A stretch of DNA of 64,000 nucleotides from the IMG/VR virus record IMGVR_UViG_3300043419_000448, positions 1 through 64,000 of that record. The stretch is one strand, 5' to 3'. The stretch comes from a virus. Below are positions 18,201 through 25,907 of this stretch, one piece after another. Each line of letters starts with the position of its first letter. Position 1 is the stretch's first letter. A program made the translations under genes and the position numbers. The notes under the pieces were generated by a model that worked only from the letters and a program-made list of their open reading frames with translations, was not told the DNA's origin and did no database searches.

Positions 18201-21039
18201 TTCCATTAGCATCTCTTCGTACAGAAACTGGATAGTTTGGATGGTTATCTGCAAGTCTTTGAACTGCAGTTATAATTGTCTTTTGTCCAGTTGCCTCTAC
18301 AGCCTTAAGTAGTTGAGCAGGAGTTGCTGGAGTCTTATCGTACTTTACCTTTGGAGTACTATATCCTCCAACACCTGCTGCAGACATGATTCTTTCTACT
18401 GCTGGAGTAAACTTAGGATCTCTTGCAAGTCCACCAATGATACCTGTTTTTAGATTTCCCATTCGTGAGTAGATTGTCTTGTCGCCAATTTTGTATCCAT
18501 CTGGCAAATCCTTTAATGAAAGAAGAAGATTCTTTCGTATTCTATTTGTTACCTTGGCAGCATCATCTGCACCCATATTGAGTGGAGGAGACATCAGTCT
18601 TGTTGTCATTGTTTCTACTGCATAGGCCTTTTTAATTGCTCTTTCATATTCTCTTACATCTAACTGATTGTTTGTAAGTGCTTTGTGAATATCTTCTGGA
18701 ATGTCAAACCCTAAACCACCGTATACGTTCGCCTTTGGAACCTGTCTTGCTGAAAGACTTCTTCTCTTGCTTTCAAATTCATCAGGAAGGTCCTCAACAT
18801 TGACAATGCGCTTATCCATTGCATGTGCAAAAACACTTGTAGGCTTCTTTCTTTTACCAACAGGAGTTACTTCTTCAGTTCCGCTGTTGAATCCTTGAAT
18901 ACTTCCATTTACCATCGCTCCAATTATTGGACGCATCGCTGGGTTCTGTGCAACCTGTGCTGGGATAACTGCTTCACCAGGGGTAAGCATTGCTGGTACA
19001 GTATCTCTATTACCTATTCCTGGAACTTCTGTTGTCCCTGTTGAATACTTCTTTATTCCCTTGGCTCCTGCGCCACCTCTAACTGGACCAGTGAATCCTG
19101 CCTGTGCTGCAATTGCTCTCTTGTATGCATTAGCAAGTGCATTAACGGCAGTTGCTTCAGATGTAAATGTTTGGTTAAGTTTTGTATGAACCTGATCAAG
19201 TGATGCTGCAACAGCAGAGGCTTCTAGTTGCTCTTTAGTTAGGTAGGATGTTTGCTCTCCCAAAACTTTGCTAGAGTTTCCAGTTCTATTGTACATAGAC
19301 TTCATGCTTGCAAATAGTTTAATTATATTAGCAACAGCGTTAGCAATCAAACCAAATGTCATAAGAAGAACTGGACCAATACCTGCTACAGCAACTGTGA
19401 AGATTGTTAAAAACTTCTTGCTTCCATCTCCTAGGTTGTTAAACTTCTCAAGTATCTTTCCAACAAACTCAACAATTGGAGTTAATGCCTTTAGGAACTG
19501 CTCTCCAACTGGAGCAATAGCCATCTTTAAGTCTTCCATAGATTTCTTGAACTTGTATGTTGTTGTGTTCTGAATCTTATCTAATTCTCGCTGTGATAGG
19601 ATTGCAAGTTCTTCTGTTGTTGCTTTTGTAAGACCAAGAACTCTCTGTGCTTGTGTGCCCTGCGCTGTTACGTTTTGAAATAGTGTTGAGAGTCTTGAGA
19701 ACTGGAACTTACCGAATAGTTGCTCAATTGCACGAGCACGGTTAAGTGGATCAAGTGTATCAAGCGCTTGAGCAAAGCCAACTACTGTACCCTTGATATC
19801 TCCCTTGTTTGCTTCAACAATTCCTCTAATATTAACACCAAGACCTGCAAGCATCTTGCTTGCTTTTTCTGATGGATTAATTAAAGAGGCAAGACCAGAC
19901 TTAAGAGCGTTGGCACCTTCTGAAGCATTAATTCCACCTTCCTTCATTGCTGTAAGGAAGAATGCTAAATCTTCTACGTCTCCGCCAAGTTGCTGAACAA
20001 CTGGACCAGCCTTTGGAATTGCAATAGTCAAATCTTCAATAGATACAACAGTCTGGTTTTCTACTGCGTTAAGGAAGTCAATCTTGTTTGCTAAATCTTC
20101 TGTTGCAACACCAAAAGCATTAGTTACAGAAATAGTTGTCTCTAAAGCCTGCGCTTGCTCTACGCCACCAAGGACTGCAAGACGAGTAGCCTGTGCAACC
20201 TGTGCAGTTAGTTCTGCACCCATCTTACCCATTGCTGCTGCATCGGCAGCCATCTTCATGGTGTCTTCTATTGCAACGCCGTACTTTGTATATTCTTTTG
20301 CAAGTGTCTGGATCTGCTTGACCATTGCATCAGTCTCTTCTTGCGTTGTAAACATTTCTCCGTATACTCGCTTGAATCGGATGGCCTGCTCTTCAAGTTT
20401 CATGAATGTCTTAGCAGCAGTTGTTCCAAGCATTGCTAAAGGAACAGTAAAACCAACCATCAACTGACGGCCTGCCCACTGAGTATTCTTACCGAAGTTT
20501 AGAAGGTTTGTCGAACCTTGCTTTAAAAGTTGATTAAGTAGTTGCTGTCTTTGTGCAGCGATGGCAGTCTGTGTGCCAAGATTTTTCATGTCAAGGGTTA
20601 GAGGTCTTACCGCAATACCCTGAAGTGCTCCATTTGCTCCACGACCCAACTTAATGTACTGGGTCTGAATGTCCTTTACACGCTCTCGTGCAACCTTGTT
20701 GATTGTTTCAAATTCACTCTTAAATAATCTACCAAACGTTTTTGTTGCAGCGCCAGTATATCTAAAATATTCTCGTGATGTTAGTTTATTTCTTTCTAGC
20801 GAGTCAGTGAACTGCTCTGTACTCGTTGTAACCTTTCGCATAGATGCTTGGAACTGTCCAGTTGCATTTATGCTGTTCATCAAGTTCTGTGCTTGATTTG
20901 CTGCTACCGCTGATGCTGCGGTACCAGACTTTGCCATCTGGGTGTGGAAGGCTGATATCTGACGTTGCAGAAGTTTTAGACTTGCTAAAGCATCTGACGT
21001 ATCAATATTTACATGAATATTGGATTCAATATCAGCCAT
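12211..21039 (-). CDS. Tape-measure protein
   Basis: This protein of 2942 residues sets tail length and is likely ejected with the DNA; at about 1.5 angstrom per residue it implies a tail near 0.4 micrometre. The N-terminus is coiled coil, then a TP901-type core (about 180-520: QLMVGFTVPLAMLGTTAAKT, GGINASEGANALKSGLASL), a hydrophobic segment near 550-580, and a Gly/Ala-rich hydrophobic stretch near 1750-1850. A short motif DTVPAMLTPGE occurs twice, near residue 690 and near 2865. An inserted globular region spans about 1050-1280 (KVYVKPMIDERSALAEQRA, LSGNILADVGPAG) and vaguely recalls kinase-like folds. The C-terminal third is again coiled coil. Confidence 0.93.
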   Translation of the reverse strand: MADIESNIHVNIDTSDALASLKLLQRQISAFHTQMAKSGTAASAVAANQAQNLMNSINATGQFQASMRKVTTSTEQFTDSLERNKLTSREYFRYTGAATKTFGRLFKSEFETINKVARERVKDIQTQYIKLGRGANGALQGIAVRPLTLDMKNLGTQTAIAAQRQQLLNQLLKQGSTNLLNFGKNTQWAGRQLMVGFTVPLAMLGTTAAKTFMKLEEQAIRFKRVYGEMFTTQEETDAMVKQIQTLAKEYTKYGVAIEDTMKMAADAAAMGKMGAELTAQVAQATRLAVLGGVEQAQALETTISVTNAFGVATEDLANKIDFLNAVENQTVVSIEDLTIAIPKAGPVVQQLGGDVEDLAFFLTAMKEGGINASEGANALKSGLASLINPSEKASKMLAGLGVNIRGIVEANKGDIKGTVVGFAQALDTLDPLNRARAIEQLFGKFQFSRLSTLFQNVTAQGTQAQRVLGLTKATTEELAILSQRELDKIQNTTTYKFKKSMEDLKMAIAPVGEQFLKALTPIVEFVGKILEKFNNLGDGSKKFLTIFTVAVAGIGPVLLMTFGLIANAVANIIKLFASMKSMYNRTGNSSKVLGEQTSYLTKEQLEASAVAASLDQVHTKLNQTFTSEATAVNALANAYKRAIAAQAGFTGPVRGGAGAKGIKKYSTGTTEVPGIGNRDTVPAMLTPGEAVIPAQVAQNPAMRPIIGAMVNGSIQGFNSGTEEVTPVGKRKKPTSVFAHAMDKRIVNVEDLPDEFESKRRSLSARQVPKANVYGGLGFDIPEDIHKALTNNQLDVREYERAIKKAYAVETMTTRLMSPPLNMGADDAAKVTNRIRKNLLLSLKDLPDGYKIGDKTIYSRMGNLKTGIIGGLARDPKFTPAVERIMSAAGVGGYSTPKVKYDKTPATPAQLLKAVEATGQKTIITAVQRLADNHPNYPVSVRRDANGNIVAFERPEVSTKPPYPIRKGFNSGVLDGEKWQTGRSDGSSGSVKIGGQAKKKVLEAARRVLDGLGPEEIKGRPITTYAKHLATGGGFSNIAARDASGVYETADGKKVYVKPMIDERSALAEQRATQIARDVHGLDAPDQKLRIIEDPITGKKMFALESAFDPKFDPSKMSNKFTKEEYIKQNVAAALRADKDLGRGNLSGNILADVGPAGVFGTASGKRDFAANLPSMEEQARINLGIDQPVKGRKKFFAEETFQIAKGMSAEEYDKAMKAEINRVLPKLKKTVASFDLSPEEKPVYKAMVDRLEAGLKVDWKKIHKLHSSIVVKPDEMLEDKKTGKLTKPKTKRKPANVKSSSGSPKDTRVMEEPKENQRVVQKPKRVRVGKVIRPGFADAPESMSSVSTAIIDGARGSVAEAKAVGANIGTTLSQSAAAASRTMLYGMGPVDAEAKSLRRQQEKRQRAEARTQAKIAASKTRLYGTGPIDADAKSLRRQEQLRAKRSAIAEKAAYRQQIISERAAAKAQADAYARSPRGRIQAYGEKRAAKTQARIDAGKKPGMGVGGALGIASGATMIGSMAGGKVGEISQQLMMPLMGLSMIAPMLKSPAAALAIGLTATVGSFVALRMAFDKAANKVLEEGEKFKGSTSAIDSIAKFSGKVTASEQMDMRRRNSFQMLGPATGKTSYGEAFIQTEEGKALTKRISEQNAAGKGNIAAKDLSGQLTASIMSGAIDMGQAKSLAMNAARQAGDMSIGLKVIAQMESLLGPNGENLDKNPLQVRIDMIAQNSKNMKATADNAKNGGGGLGGPITKLAGQKTMQVAGIGASALGGAAAGAGIGGMIGGALGAVGGPLAVITAGIGATIGAGIGAAVGGIGAFFASKKFAKQAGTLGAAAAVDSKIALEQNKQMLDSFDMYYQKKIEELRLQGKINEANEMQTKYIKERDKLTTVQGKLQGDIVSQYNNAGGLQEAMMGGMKKATTARYKNDPNQLAYVDVVNEQAKNLRSDGLIDSGQEYLIQAKMASGDIPPAVFRTLLGLAAENKDIAPKMMNIITKFSGATSESIGVAAQNILGSDDVVDKKVQTQFITRVEAFEKESDALDFTKNIIKLNNLNTVIPSAVMVSYYTDPKNKEAYEKLNKMLDSIEGSKDLTAKLVYEIMPEVKGTAAFDEAYFNTLTEDQQKVYTTTISTLINVPEAKILESEDFKAWRKENQNIKGSKSYIVQKYIESQGNKAVTDNVQVNTNAPATGGGTTEKAKVEASPLDDLVKKLRDVRKNQIKVTEGWSASRKALDGLFGGSKTIDVFSGIENDIRKLGGSQDFIEMIVGMDPKEYEKRKNSLFKFDNKGNIIGLKRDAKNIQEAMNSIAMGDWNSSMEEESKALDNQTRAFDRIAGLGVPVANAYDLITDKTIAQAIANGVNDKTLKSLVTKYKALTAAQEKAAAVSGVKTDIAQFKKDVTQQNRLRAKYSTETAVAIGSDENLKAMESAIATQEALVQKRINSGADKELIVSAQNELNKLVNDFNERLNQLKNTVEFMSDLFNEGFGNAMESFDVQEQALQIKFKLDTKGNAQIIEDAQNEIAAAQYKIDDKEAALRAVADQEEKINQKYDERIKALDEVEKANAAISNQQKGQLTLAEALTSGDIAAAARAAQDMRAQQAAEAVTKQKDAIEQSRQFELSGVKAYDPVTKTYRTRQELEADIKKLQDEIFKIEEDKIEPAQEFIRLRQIQLDKDIEGITVLGKTKDAWEAIKNQVDLAMISSAKFVESMQLAISTQGKLIQGYKDQKTIGNDPTAGAYVVPASTGETAEQKSAREAAEKAAAEAAAKAANNPTAVSAARSTILNTAIPAIQSMQKAGNTDAAEAATVSLMKNLAAVAPSTPLTSAQIVSARKQALGYLSSGGMVPKYFAEGGFARGTDTVPAMLTPGEFVMSKYAVDSYGVDNLKKINSGDATSGAVYNNTYTLTVNAKTNANPNEIAQAVMSTIKQVDDRRVRGVNINGR

Positions 21040-21056
21040 CCATCAACACCTCTTAT

Positions 21057-21383
21057 TTAATTATTTACAAGGTTACCGATAAGGGATGCATCAGAAAGTT
21101 TAATTCCTGAAGCCTCTTCGACGATCTTGTATACAGTTGGAAGATCTAGATTTTCTTCTAGGGCTTCCTTGTCTTCTGCCAATTCTGGCTTGTATTGCTG
21201 CATTGCAATTTGTACACAGTCCATGAGTAGATCCATTGACTTTTCATTATCTTCTGCGACCTTAGCGATGTCTTCAAACTTCTTCATAAAAGGGCGAAGT
21301 AGAGAGATCTTGAGTGGTCTTACCTTGACCTTAGTACCATCAATCAGTGTTACGGTCTTTTCTTCTGTAGTGGCTGCTGCCAT
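21057..21383 (-). CDS. Tail assembly chaperone, short form
   Basis: This protein has 108 residues and a very good ribosome site (AAGGAGGA) before the ATG. It precedes the tape-measure gene by 15 nt, the standard place of tail assembly chaperones. It is a clear paralogue of the upstream gene: both carry a beta N-terminus, a helix with MQQY, then NLDLPT(V/I)Y and a GIK motif. In lambda-like phages short and long chaperones come from one gene by frameshifting; here the short one has its own gene and TGGTATAAT promoter. The role is inferred from position and paralogy. Confidence 0.75.
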   Translation of the reverse strand: MAAATTEEKTVTLIDGTKVKVRPLKISLLRPFMKKFEDIAKVAEDNEKSMDLLMDCVQIAMQQYKPELAEDKEALEENLDLPTVYKIVEEASGIKLSDASLIGNLVNN

Positions 21384-21410
21384 TTTATTCCTCCTTATAA
21401 GGTTAAGTTA

Positions 21411-21419
21411 ATTATACCA
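21411..21419 (-). promoter_or_regulatory. TGGTATAAT promoter of the short chaperone gene
   Basis: TGGTATAAT on the minus strand lies 28 nt before the ATG at 21383 in the short gap between the two chaperone genes. A Shine-Dalgarno sequence lies between the box and the start. Confidence 0.55.
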
Positions 21420-21439
21420 TAGCGGAGGCTATTTTTTTA

Positions 21440-22120
21440 CTAATCGTAAACTTCGTAATCAAGGCCCATTCCGATTCCAAAACCAGCCTTTTCTGCATTC
21501 ATTCCCTGTAAAGCAAGAATGTCACTTCCGTCTGTTGTCTTTCCTTTACTAAACACTCTTGCCTTCATGTCTTCCCACTCATTACCGCTACCGCTATTTT
21601 TATCTAAATCTACACCCTGCATAGCAGCAGAAAACTTTTTATCACTATAGTCTAGTTCTCTTTTTATCTGTAATGTTGCTGTCAATTCTTGCATAGACAT
21701 TGATGACTCAAGTTGATCGTAGTCTTTCCATATACCAAGAAGGAAAACCTCTGATTCTAGTTTTGCTAGGTCTAAAGTATCCCAAGAAGAACCGCTTTCA
21801 ACTGCTTGATCTTTAACAGCATCATCTGACTTCTGGTTAATTTTGATTCCTGCTGCTACATCAATTATGTCATAGATGGTTGGCAAATCTAGATTATCTT
21901 CTAGATCTTCAATAGTTTTAATTGATGGACAGTACTGTTGCATAGCAACTAATGCACATTGAGCAAGCACTGCTATTGACTCATCATCAGTTTGCGCTTC
22001 TTTGATAGTCTCAAAAGTTTCAAGAAACTCTCTCAAGTATTTTATTTTTAGTGGTGCAGCAACAATAACCCTGTCATCTACCAAGGATATTTTCTTTGTA
22101 TCATATATTTTTGTTGCCAT
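21440..22120 (-). CDS. Tail assembly chaperone, long form
   Basis: I choose the ATG at 22120 (226 residues, starting MATKIYDTKK) because a TGGTATACT box ends six nt upstream; a longer reading from a TTG would run through that box and the terminator. Residues 1-110 are paralogous to the short chaperone (QYCPSIKTIEDLEDNLDLPT, IIDVAAGIKI). The remaining 115 residues (LDLAKLESEVFLLGIWKDYD, LTATLQIKRELDYSDKKF) would correspond to the T domain of a G-T fusion that recruits tail-tube subunits to the tape measure. No slippery site is needed because the full-length form is encoded directly. Confidence 0.75.
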   Translation of the reverse strand: MATKIYDTKKISLVDDRVIVAAPLKIKYLREFLETFETIKEAQTDDESIAVLAQCALVAMQQYCPSIKTIEDLEDNLDLPTIYDIIDVAAGIKINQKSDDAVKDQAVESGSSWDTLDLAKLESEVFLLGIWKDYDQLESSMSMQELTATLQIKRELDYSDKKFSAAMQGVDLDKNSGSGNEWEDMKARVFSKGKTTDGSDILALQGMNAEKAGFGIGMGLDYEVYD

Positions 22121-22126
22121 GATATA

Positions 22127-22135
22127 AGTATACCA
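22127..22135 (-). promoter_or_regulatory. TGGTATACT box, leaderless start of long chaperone
   Basis: TGGTATACT ends six nt before the ATG at 22120, which has no Shine-Dalgarno. It sits just after the terminator of the tail-tube gene, so transcription restarts here. Confidence 0.6.
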
Positions 22136-22142
22136 AACAGAA

Positions 22143-22168
22143 AGGCCCAACCCCGAAGGATTGAGCCT
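22143..22168 (-). terminator. Rho-independent terminator after the tail-tube gene
   Basis: On the minus strand an 11-bp stem (two G-U pairs) closes a UUCG tetraloop and is followed by a T-rich stretch (TTTCTGTTT). It begins 17 nt after the stop of the major tail protein gene. This would end most of the tail-tube message and keep the chaperone level lower. Confidence 0.8.
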
Positions 22169-22184
22169 CTCATATTAAGTTGTA

Positions 22185-22841
22185 TTATGCTGCCAATGAG
22201 CGGTCTACGATCTTACCGTAAGACGCATTGTCATTTGGAAGAAGACGGAATGAAACTTCAAACATTGTTGCTTCATCACGCTTTGCAGATACTGTTACGT
22301 TCTCAATTGAGAGTGCACGGTATGCTACATAGATTCTTTCCTTTGGATCTAGAGAAGAACCAGAACCTGGTCCTACTGCTACAAGACCACGCTCTAGTGG
22401 AACGTCGCCGATATCTCCAGCAGACATCTTCATTGACTGAAGTCCTGTTGAAGTTGTTAGATCTGTGTCACTTCCTGCAATTGCTACTAGAAGATTTTCT
22501 AGTGTTGCTTCTGCGAAAGATGTATTTAGATTAACTGTCATACCTTGCTTGAACAAACGAGCAACGTCGAGAAGTTGATCTACTGCTACATCACCAAAAT
22601 CTGGCTGGAATGCGAGTTCCAAACCATTTGATGTGTATCCTATGTTTGTGTACGCTTCATCAGATGACAAAGTTTCCTTATAGGATGTTGCGGATGCTGT
22701 AAGAACTGGAAGATCTGATGCTGCTTGAGTATCAGTAATCTTGTTAGTTGCTGAATCGTATCCGATTGGGCCTGCATCATGAGTAAAGAGTGCTGCTGCA
22801 CCTACGATGATGTTACTACTTGAACCACGGCTGTATGCCAT
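22185..22841 (-). CDS. Major tail protein (tail tube)
   Basis: The ATG at 22841 is favoured by AGAGGTGAG five to six nt upstream, giving 218 residues. The composition is Ala/Ser/Thr/Gly-rich with beta-strand patterns, ending in a well-ordered segment (NVTVSAKRDEATMFEVSFRL) typical of siphovirus tube proteins of the lambda gpV type. Strong ribosome site, its own TATAAT upstream and a strong terminator downstream all point to high expression. It lies between the tail terminator and chaperone genes, which is the canonical place. Only one tube gene and no sheath are seen, arguing for a non-contractile tail. Confidence 0.85.
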   Translation of the reverse strand: MAYSRGSSSNIIVGAAALFTHDAGPIGYDSATNKITDTQAASDLPVLTASATSYKETLSSDEAYTNIGYTSNGLELAFQPDFGDVAVDQLLDVARLFKQGMTVNLNTSFAEATLENLLVAIAGSDTDLTTSTGLQSMKMSAGDIGDVPLERGLVAVGPGSGSSLDPKERIYVAYRALSIENVTVSAKRDEATMFEVSFRLLPNDNASYGKIVDRSLAA

Positions 22842-22890
22842 ATTTCTCACCTCTTTCATTTTATTAAAAGGGGGTTGTTTCCTCACCTTA

Positions 22891-22898
22891 ATTATACA
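22891..22898 (-). promoter_or_regulatory. TATAAT promoter of the tail-tube gene
   Basis: TGTATAAT on the minus strand lies in the short gap before the major tail protein gene, about 50 nt before its ATG. The leader carries a Shine-Dalgarno. No good -35 is seen. Confidence 0.45.
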
Positions 22899-22907
22899 GG
22901 CTTTTTA

Positions 22908-23420
22908 TTATGGATTTACTGGGTGCCAGTCGTAATCTATGATTATCTTATTACCAGCATAAGTACGGGCTGTACCAAAGTCAACGATATCTCTTGTTTC
23001 TTCAAGTTGGTATATCTTAAAGTTATGAAAGAAAAGTGGCTTAGAGTCTGCGTTCCATGCGGAAGCATTTGCTGCTGCCCAGTCATTTATGTCTTTTGCT
23101 GAGTCATCACCGTTATCTAATAAATCACTTACCTGCTGCTGAGTAATTACCATGTTTCTCTGAGCGTTATCACCAACAGAGTAGAAATAATAAAGAAGTT
23201 GTTCACACTTAATGTATGGGAATGGCACTCTTCTCATTTTAAACATTCTATCGTAAACACCGAACACTCCAGTGCTTTGTGGAAATGTTTCAGTTAGAGA
23301 GTCTATCTCGGTTGGCAGGGTTGGGAAAAAGTATGTAATCTGGCCCTGTGTGCCAAAGTCCATCTTAGAATTAAGGTAAGCATTAATAATTGTTGGAGGG
23401 TGGTGGATTACTGCAGTCAT
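22908..23420 (-). CDS. Tail terminator / tail completion protein
   Basis: This protein of 170 residues lies immediately upstream of the tail-tube gene and downstream of a neck protein, the normal place of the tail terminator that caps the tube and joins it to the head. It has an N-terminal helix region (PTIINAYLNSKM) and alternating strands with a final strand NKIIIDYDWHPVNP. The start adjoins the preceding stop at one base. The function is inferred from synteny. Confidence 0.6.
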   Translation of the reverse strand: MTAVIHHPPTIINAYLNSKMDFGTQGQITYFFPTLPTEIDSLTETFPQSTGVFGVYDRMFKMRRVPFPYIKCEQLLYYFYSVGDNAQRNMVITQQQVSDLLDNGDDSAKDINDWAAANASAWNADSKPLFFHNFKIYQLEETRDIVDFGTARTYAGNKIIIDYDWHPVNP

Positions 23421-24094
23421 TATGCACCCATCCCTGCATTAGCAATCCATCTGTATCCAGTGGAGATTCCCTTTGCCTTACCTGATCTTTTCCCTGCTGG
23501 CATATTCTTCTTGTATGCTATTGGGTTTTCTAGATACTTTGCTACACCGCTTGTTCTTAAAAATGCTTGTGAGAAGTATTTATTAAAGAACATATCAAAT
23601 GCTTTTTCAAAACCACCCTCGACATCGTTTCCTCCAGGATTTAATACTTCAACTGGACCTCTAGTAAAAATTGTTTCTCCTCCATCTTCAAAAGCCAAGA
23701 CCTGTGCAACCTTGGGTCTTATTGTAACTGGAATACCTTCTTCCATAATTCTTGCTTTGTTGTAGAATGGAGTTCTAGACCCATTCTTAATTGATGTTGA
23801 TTGGCTAAAAGATGATCTAAAAGATAATCCTAGATTGCTTGTTGTATAAGATATGTCATAAAGTCTTGCGTCTGGGCTTCCTGTTTGATGCCACTCATAC
23901 ACATGGTGTAGCATCTCTGGGTTTACTCTTGCATTTGAGTCTATGAATTCTTTCATTAACTCTACCGTTTCCATTCCCAAAGTTTTTAAGAATGCAGTTT
24001 TGCCTTTGTGAACACCCTCTAGAAAACCTATAGAGTAGTTAACAATATTATTCATTTCTTTTTTAAACTGGTTTGAGTTAAAGGCTGCTATCAT
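23420..24094 (-). CDS. HK97 gp10-like neck/tail-joining protein
   Basis: This protein of 224 residues begins with an amphipathic helix (FKKEMNNIVNYSIGFLEGVH) and contains the line KTLGMETVELMKEFIDSNAR and a DISYTTSNLGLSFRS strand pattern that recall phage HK97 gp10-type proteins. These act at the head-tail joint or the neck. ATGA-type overlaps connect it to its neighbours. Its C-terminus is basic and Gly-rich (MPAGKRSGKAKG). Confidence 0.6.
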   Translation of the reverse strand: MIAAFNSNQFKKEMNNIVNYSIGFLEGVHKGKTAFLKTLGMETVELMKEFIDSNARVNPEMLHHVYEWHQTGSPDARLYDISYTTSNLGLSFRSSFSQSTSIKNGSRTPFYNKARIMEEGIPVTIRPKVAQVLAFEDGGETIFTRGPVEVLNPGGNDVEGGFEKAFDMFFNKYFSQAFLRTSGVAKYLENPIAYKKNMPAGKRSGKAKGISTGYRWIANAGMGA

Positions 24095-24540
24095 ACATCA
24101 CCTGCTTGATTTTCTGATCTTCTGATAACTAACTTGTAAGACTCAACTACTCCAAATGGCCCAGTGAAAGGCTCGTATGTCGCTATCTCAAATAGGGTTC
24201 CCTTGCCAGATCTAGGGCCAGAAGTTTCCATGTAGATAAGATTTCCTTCTTGATCTTTGATATCAGATATTAGGATATTAGTTAAAGCATTTTTGCTGTC
24301 CAGAAGTGAGATTCTAATGTCAGACTTAATTCTTCCTACCAAAATAGTATTCTGCGTTATGTTTACATTTGGCTTTACTTCTTCTTTGAATGCTGAACCG
24401 CCTGAAGAAAAACTACAAGCAAAAACTCTATCTAAAACCCACTTCTTTTTTATTGCCCCAAAGTCACCCTGCTCAACTATAGGATGGTATACAGAGGCCT
24501 GCATAGGAAACATGAAGTCTGGACTTTCGCAAACTGTCAT
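24091..24540 (-). CDS. Head-closure (stopper) protein
   Basis: This protein of 149 residues lies between the connector adaptor and the gp10-like protein, where siphoviruses encode the head-closure or stopper protein. It is beta-rich (TQNTILVGRIKSDIRISLL, VVESYKLVIRRSEN) with two early cysteines. It overlaps the next gene by 4 nt and joins the previous at one base. The assignment is by synteny, not by a recognised motif. Confidence 0.55.
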   Translation of the reverse strand: MTVCESPDFMFPMQASVYHPIVEQGDFGAIKKKWVLDRVFACSFSSGGSAFKEEVKPNVNITQNTILVGRIKSDIRISLLDSKNALTNILISDIKDQEGNLIYMETSGPRSGKGTLFEIATYEPFTGPFGVVESYKLVIRRSENQAGDV

Positions 24541-25436
24541 TATAGTACCCCAATTTTTGTAATAGACTTAGCATACTTTGAGAGTATCTTGTCTACAATT
24601 ATGTTTCCTGTTCCTTCGAAAAGACCCTTATCAAACTGAATTCTATACTGATCTGTGTTATAAGAAGAAATAAATCTCTTGTAGTAATCTAATTTTCCAC
24701 ACTCTAAATCATGAACAAGCATCTCTGTTGCTCTAACAATATCTGATGGAACTGTTGTGTATCCACATTCAACTGTAACTAAATAGTCCCATGTCTTGCC
24801 AAAGCCTCTGTACACAAACTGTGGATCTAGAGAGTCTGAGGCTGCTGCTGGCAATACAAGAGGAGAAGATTCTGCACGATTAATGTTGTCAGAAGACTTT
24901 TCAATGATTGCTGTCTTGTCTGATGATACCTCATACTGTCTATCTTCTACCAACTTGTTGTTTTCATATACCGACAAAACTTTTTTAACATCATCCCAAA
25001 TTGGAAGATAGTCTGATCCAGTTCCTGTAAAATGCAAAACCTTTTTCTTATAATAAAAACCTTCTGGAATTACAGAGTCAATAACTGCTCTTGCAATTTC
25101 TTCATTAGTTGCATACTCTAAAACATCTGAAGCAGTTGTTGCTTTAGTGTTTGGATCAACATATGGTCTTACGACTTCGTAGGTTTCATCCTGAAGTTCT
25201 AATTCTTCTTCTGTTCCAAGATCTGCAATAATCTCAACTCTATAAGAGGAGTCATACTTTCCTGATAGGATAGTCTGTATTGTTTGACCTGAACTAATAT
25301 TTGTAAGTGTTGAAGTTGATACTGAAAGGTCCGCCATATCTGTTACGTTAACAGTTATATCTGATGACGTGACTCCCGCAGGAACCACAAAGCCAACAGT
25401 TATATCTGAATATGGCGAAACTCTCAATATCTCCAT
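24540..25436 (-). CDS. Head-tail connector (adaptor) protein
   Basis: This protein has 298 residues. The N-terminal 100 form a beta domain (ILRVSPYSDITVGFVVPAG). The C-terminal half contains the helical region expected of a connector adaptor that docks to the portal (VPSDIVRATEMLVHDLECGK followed by a basic stretch). It follows the capsid genes and precedes the stopper gene. Fused N-terminal beta domains are unusual for adaptors, which are normally about 100-150 residues, so this one is long. Confidence 0.55.
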   Translation of the reverse strand: MEILRVSPYSDITVGFVVPAGVTSSDITVNVTDMADLSVSTSTLTNISSGQTIQTILSGKYDSSYRVEIIADLGTEEELELQDETYEVVRPYVDPNTKATTASDVLEYATNEEIARAVIDSVIPEGFYYKKKVLHFTGTGSDYLPIWDDVKKVLSVYENNKLVEDRQYEVSSDKTAIIEKSSDNINRAESSPLVLPAAASDSLDPQFVYRGFGKTWDYLVTVECGYTTVPSDIVRATEMLVHDLECGKLDYYKRFISSYNTDQYRIQFDKGLFEGTGNIIVDKILSKYAKSITKIGVL

Positions 25437-25442
25437 CTTTAA

Positions 25443-25880
25443 TTATCCAAAAGCCTTCTGGACTTCTTCTGGTGAAGCAATGCGAATATGCCCACGAGTA
25501 AGCCACTTTTCTGCCTGTGCCTTTGTAACAATGTTGTAACCCTTAGAAATTGATCCAACCTCTTCCCAACGAACGCTCTTTGTTGAGTGAAGTGCAACCT
25601 TTTCTCCTAGGTCAGAACCTGCATTGCTGATCTTCTTTTTTGGACCATCTGCTGCCAATGATGAAATAGCGCCTGTTCTTGAAAATCCTAGTGCCTGAAC
25701 TGGTTCTTCTGCTGCAGGTGCTTCGACAACTGGTGCCTCAACTTCTGGTGCTTCTACAACTGGCTCTGCTACTGGTTCTACAACTGGCTCTGCTGGTGTC
25801 TCTACCGCTGGGGCTTCGACAACTACTGGCTCTTCTACATGATCTGCTGAAGAATTATTATTGTGATTATTGTTTTCCAT
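25443..25880 (-). CDS. Pro/Glu/Val/Ala-rich protein next to the capsid gene
   Basis: This protein of 145 residues starts with Asn/His (MENNNHNNNSSADH), continues with about 45 residues of EAP/VEP-type repeats, and ends in a compact domain (SVRWEEVGSISKGYNIVTKA, then QAEKWLTRGHIRIASPEEV). The ribosome site is excellent (AAGGAGG) and a TATAAT box precedes it after the capsid terminator, so expression is probably high. It could be a capsid decoration protein or a head-completion factor with a flexible spacer. The acidic low-complexity repeat is chemically unlike its neighbours. Confidence 0.65.
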   Translation of the reverse strand: MENNNHNNNSSADHVEEPVVVEAPAVETPAEPVVEPVAEPVVEAPEVEAPVVEAPAAEEPVQALGFSRTGAISSLAADGPKKKISNAGSDLGEKVALHSTKSVRWEEVGSISKGYNIVTKAQAEKWLTRGHIRIASPEEVQKAFG

Positions 25881-25898
25881 TGTATCCTCCTTGTTTGT

Positions 25899-25907
25899 AT
25901 TATATCA
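25899..25907 (-). promoter_or_regulatory. TGATATAAT promoter after the capsid terminator
   Basis: TGATATAAT on the minus strand lies between the capsid terminator and the ATG at 25880, with AAGGAGG in the short leader. It allows connector genes to be transcribed independently of the capsid message. Confidence 0.5.

Noticed and set aside
21039-21440. Programmed frameshift between tail chaperone and the next frame
   Set aside because: I saw no convincing slippery heptamer, and both chaperones have separate starts and promoters.
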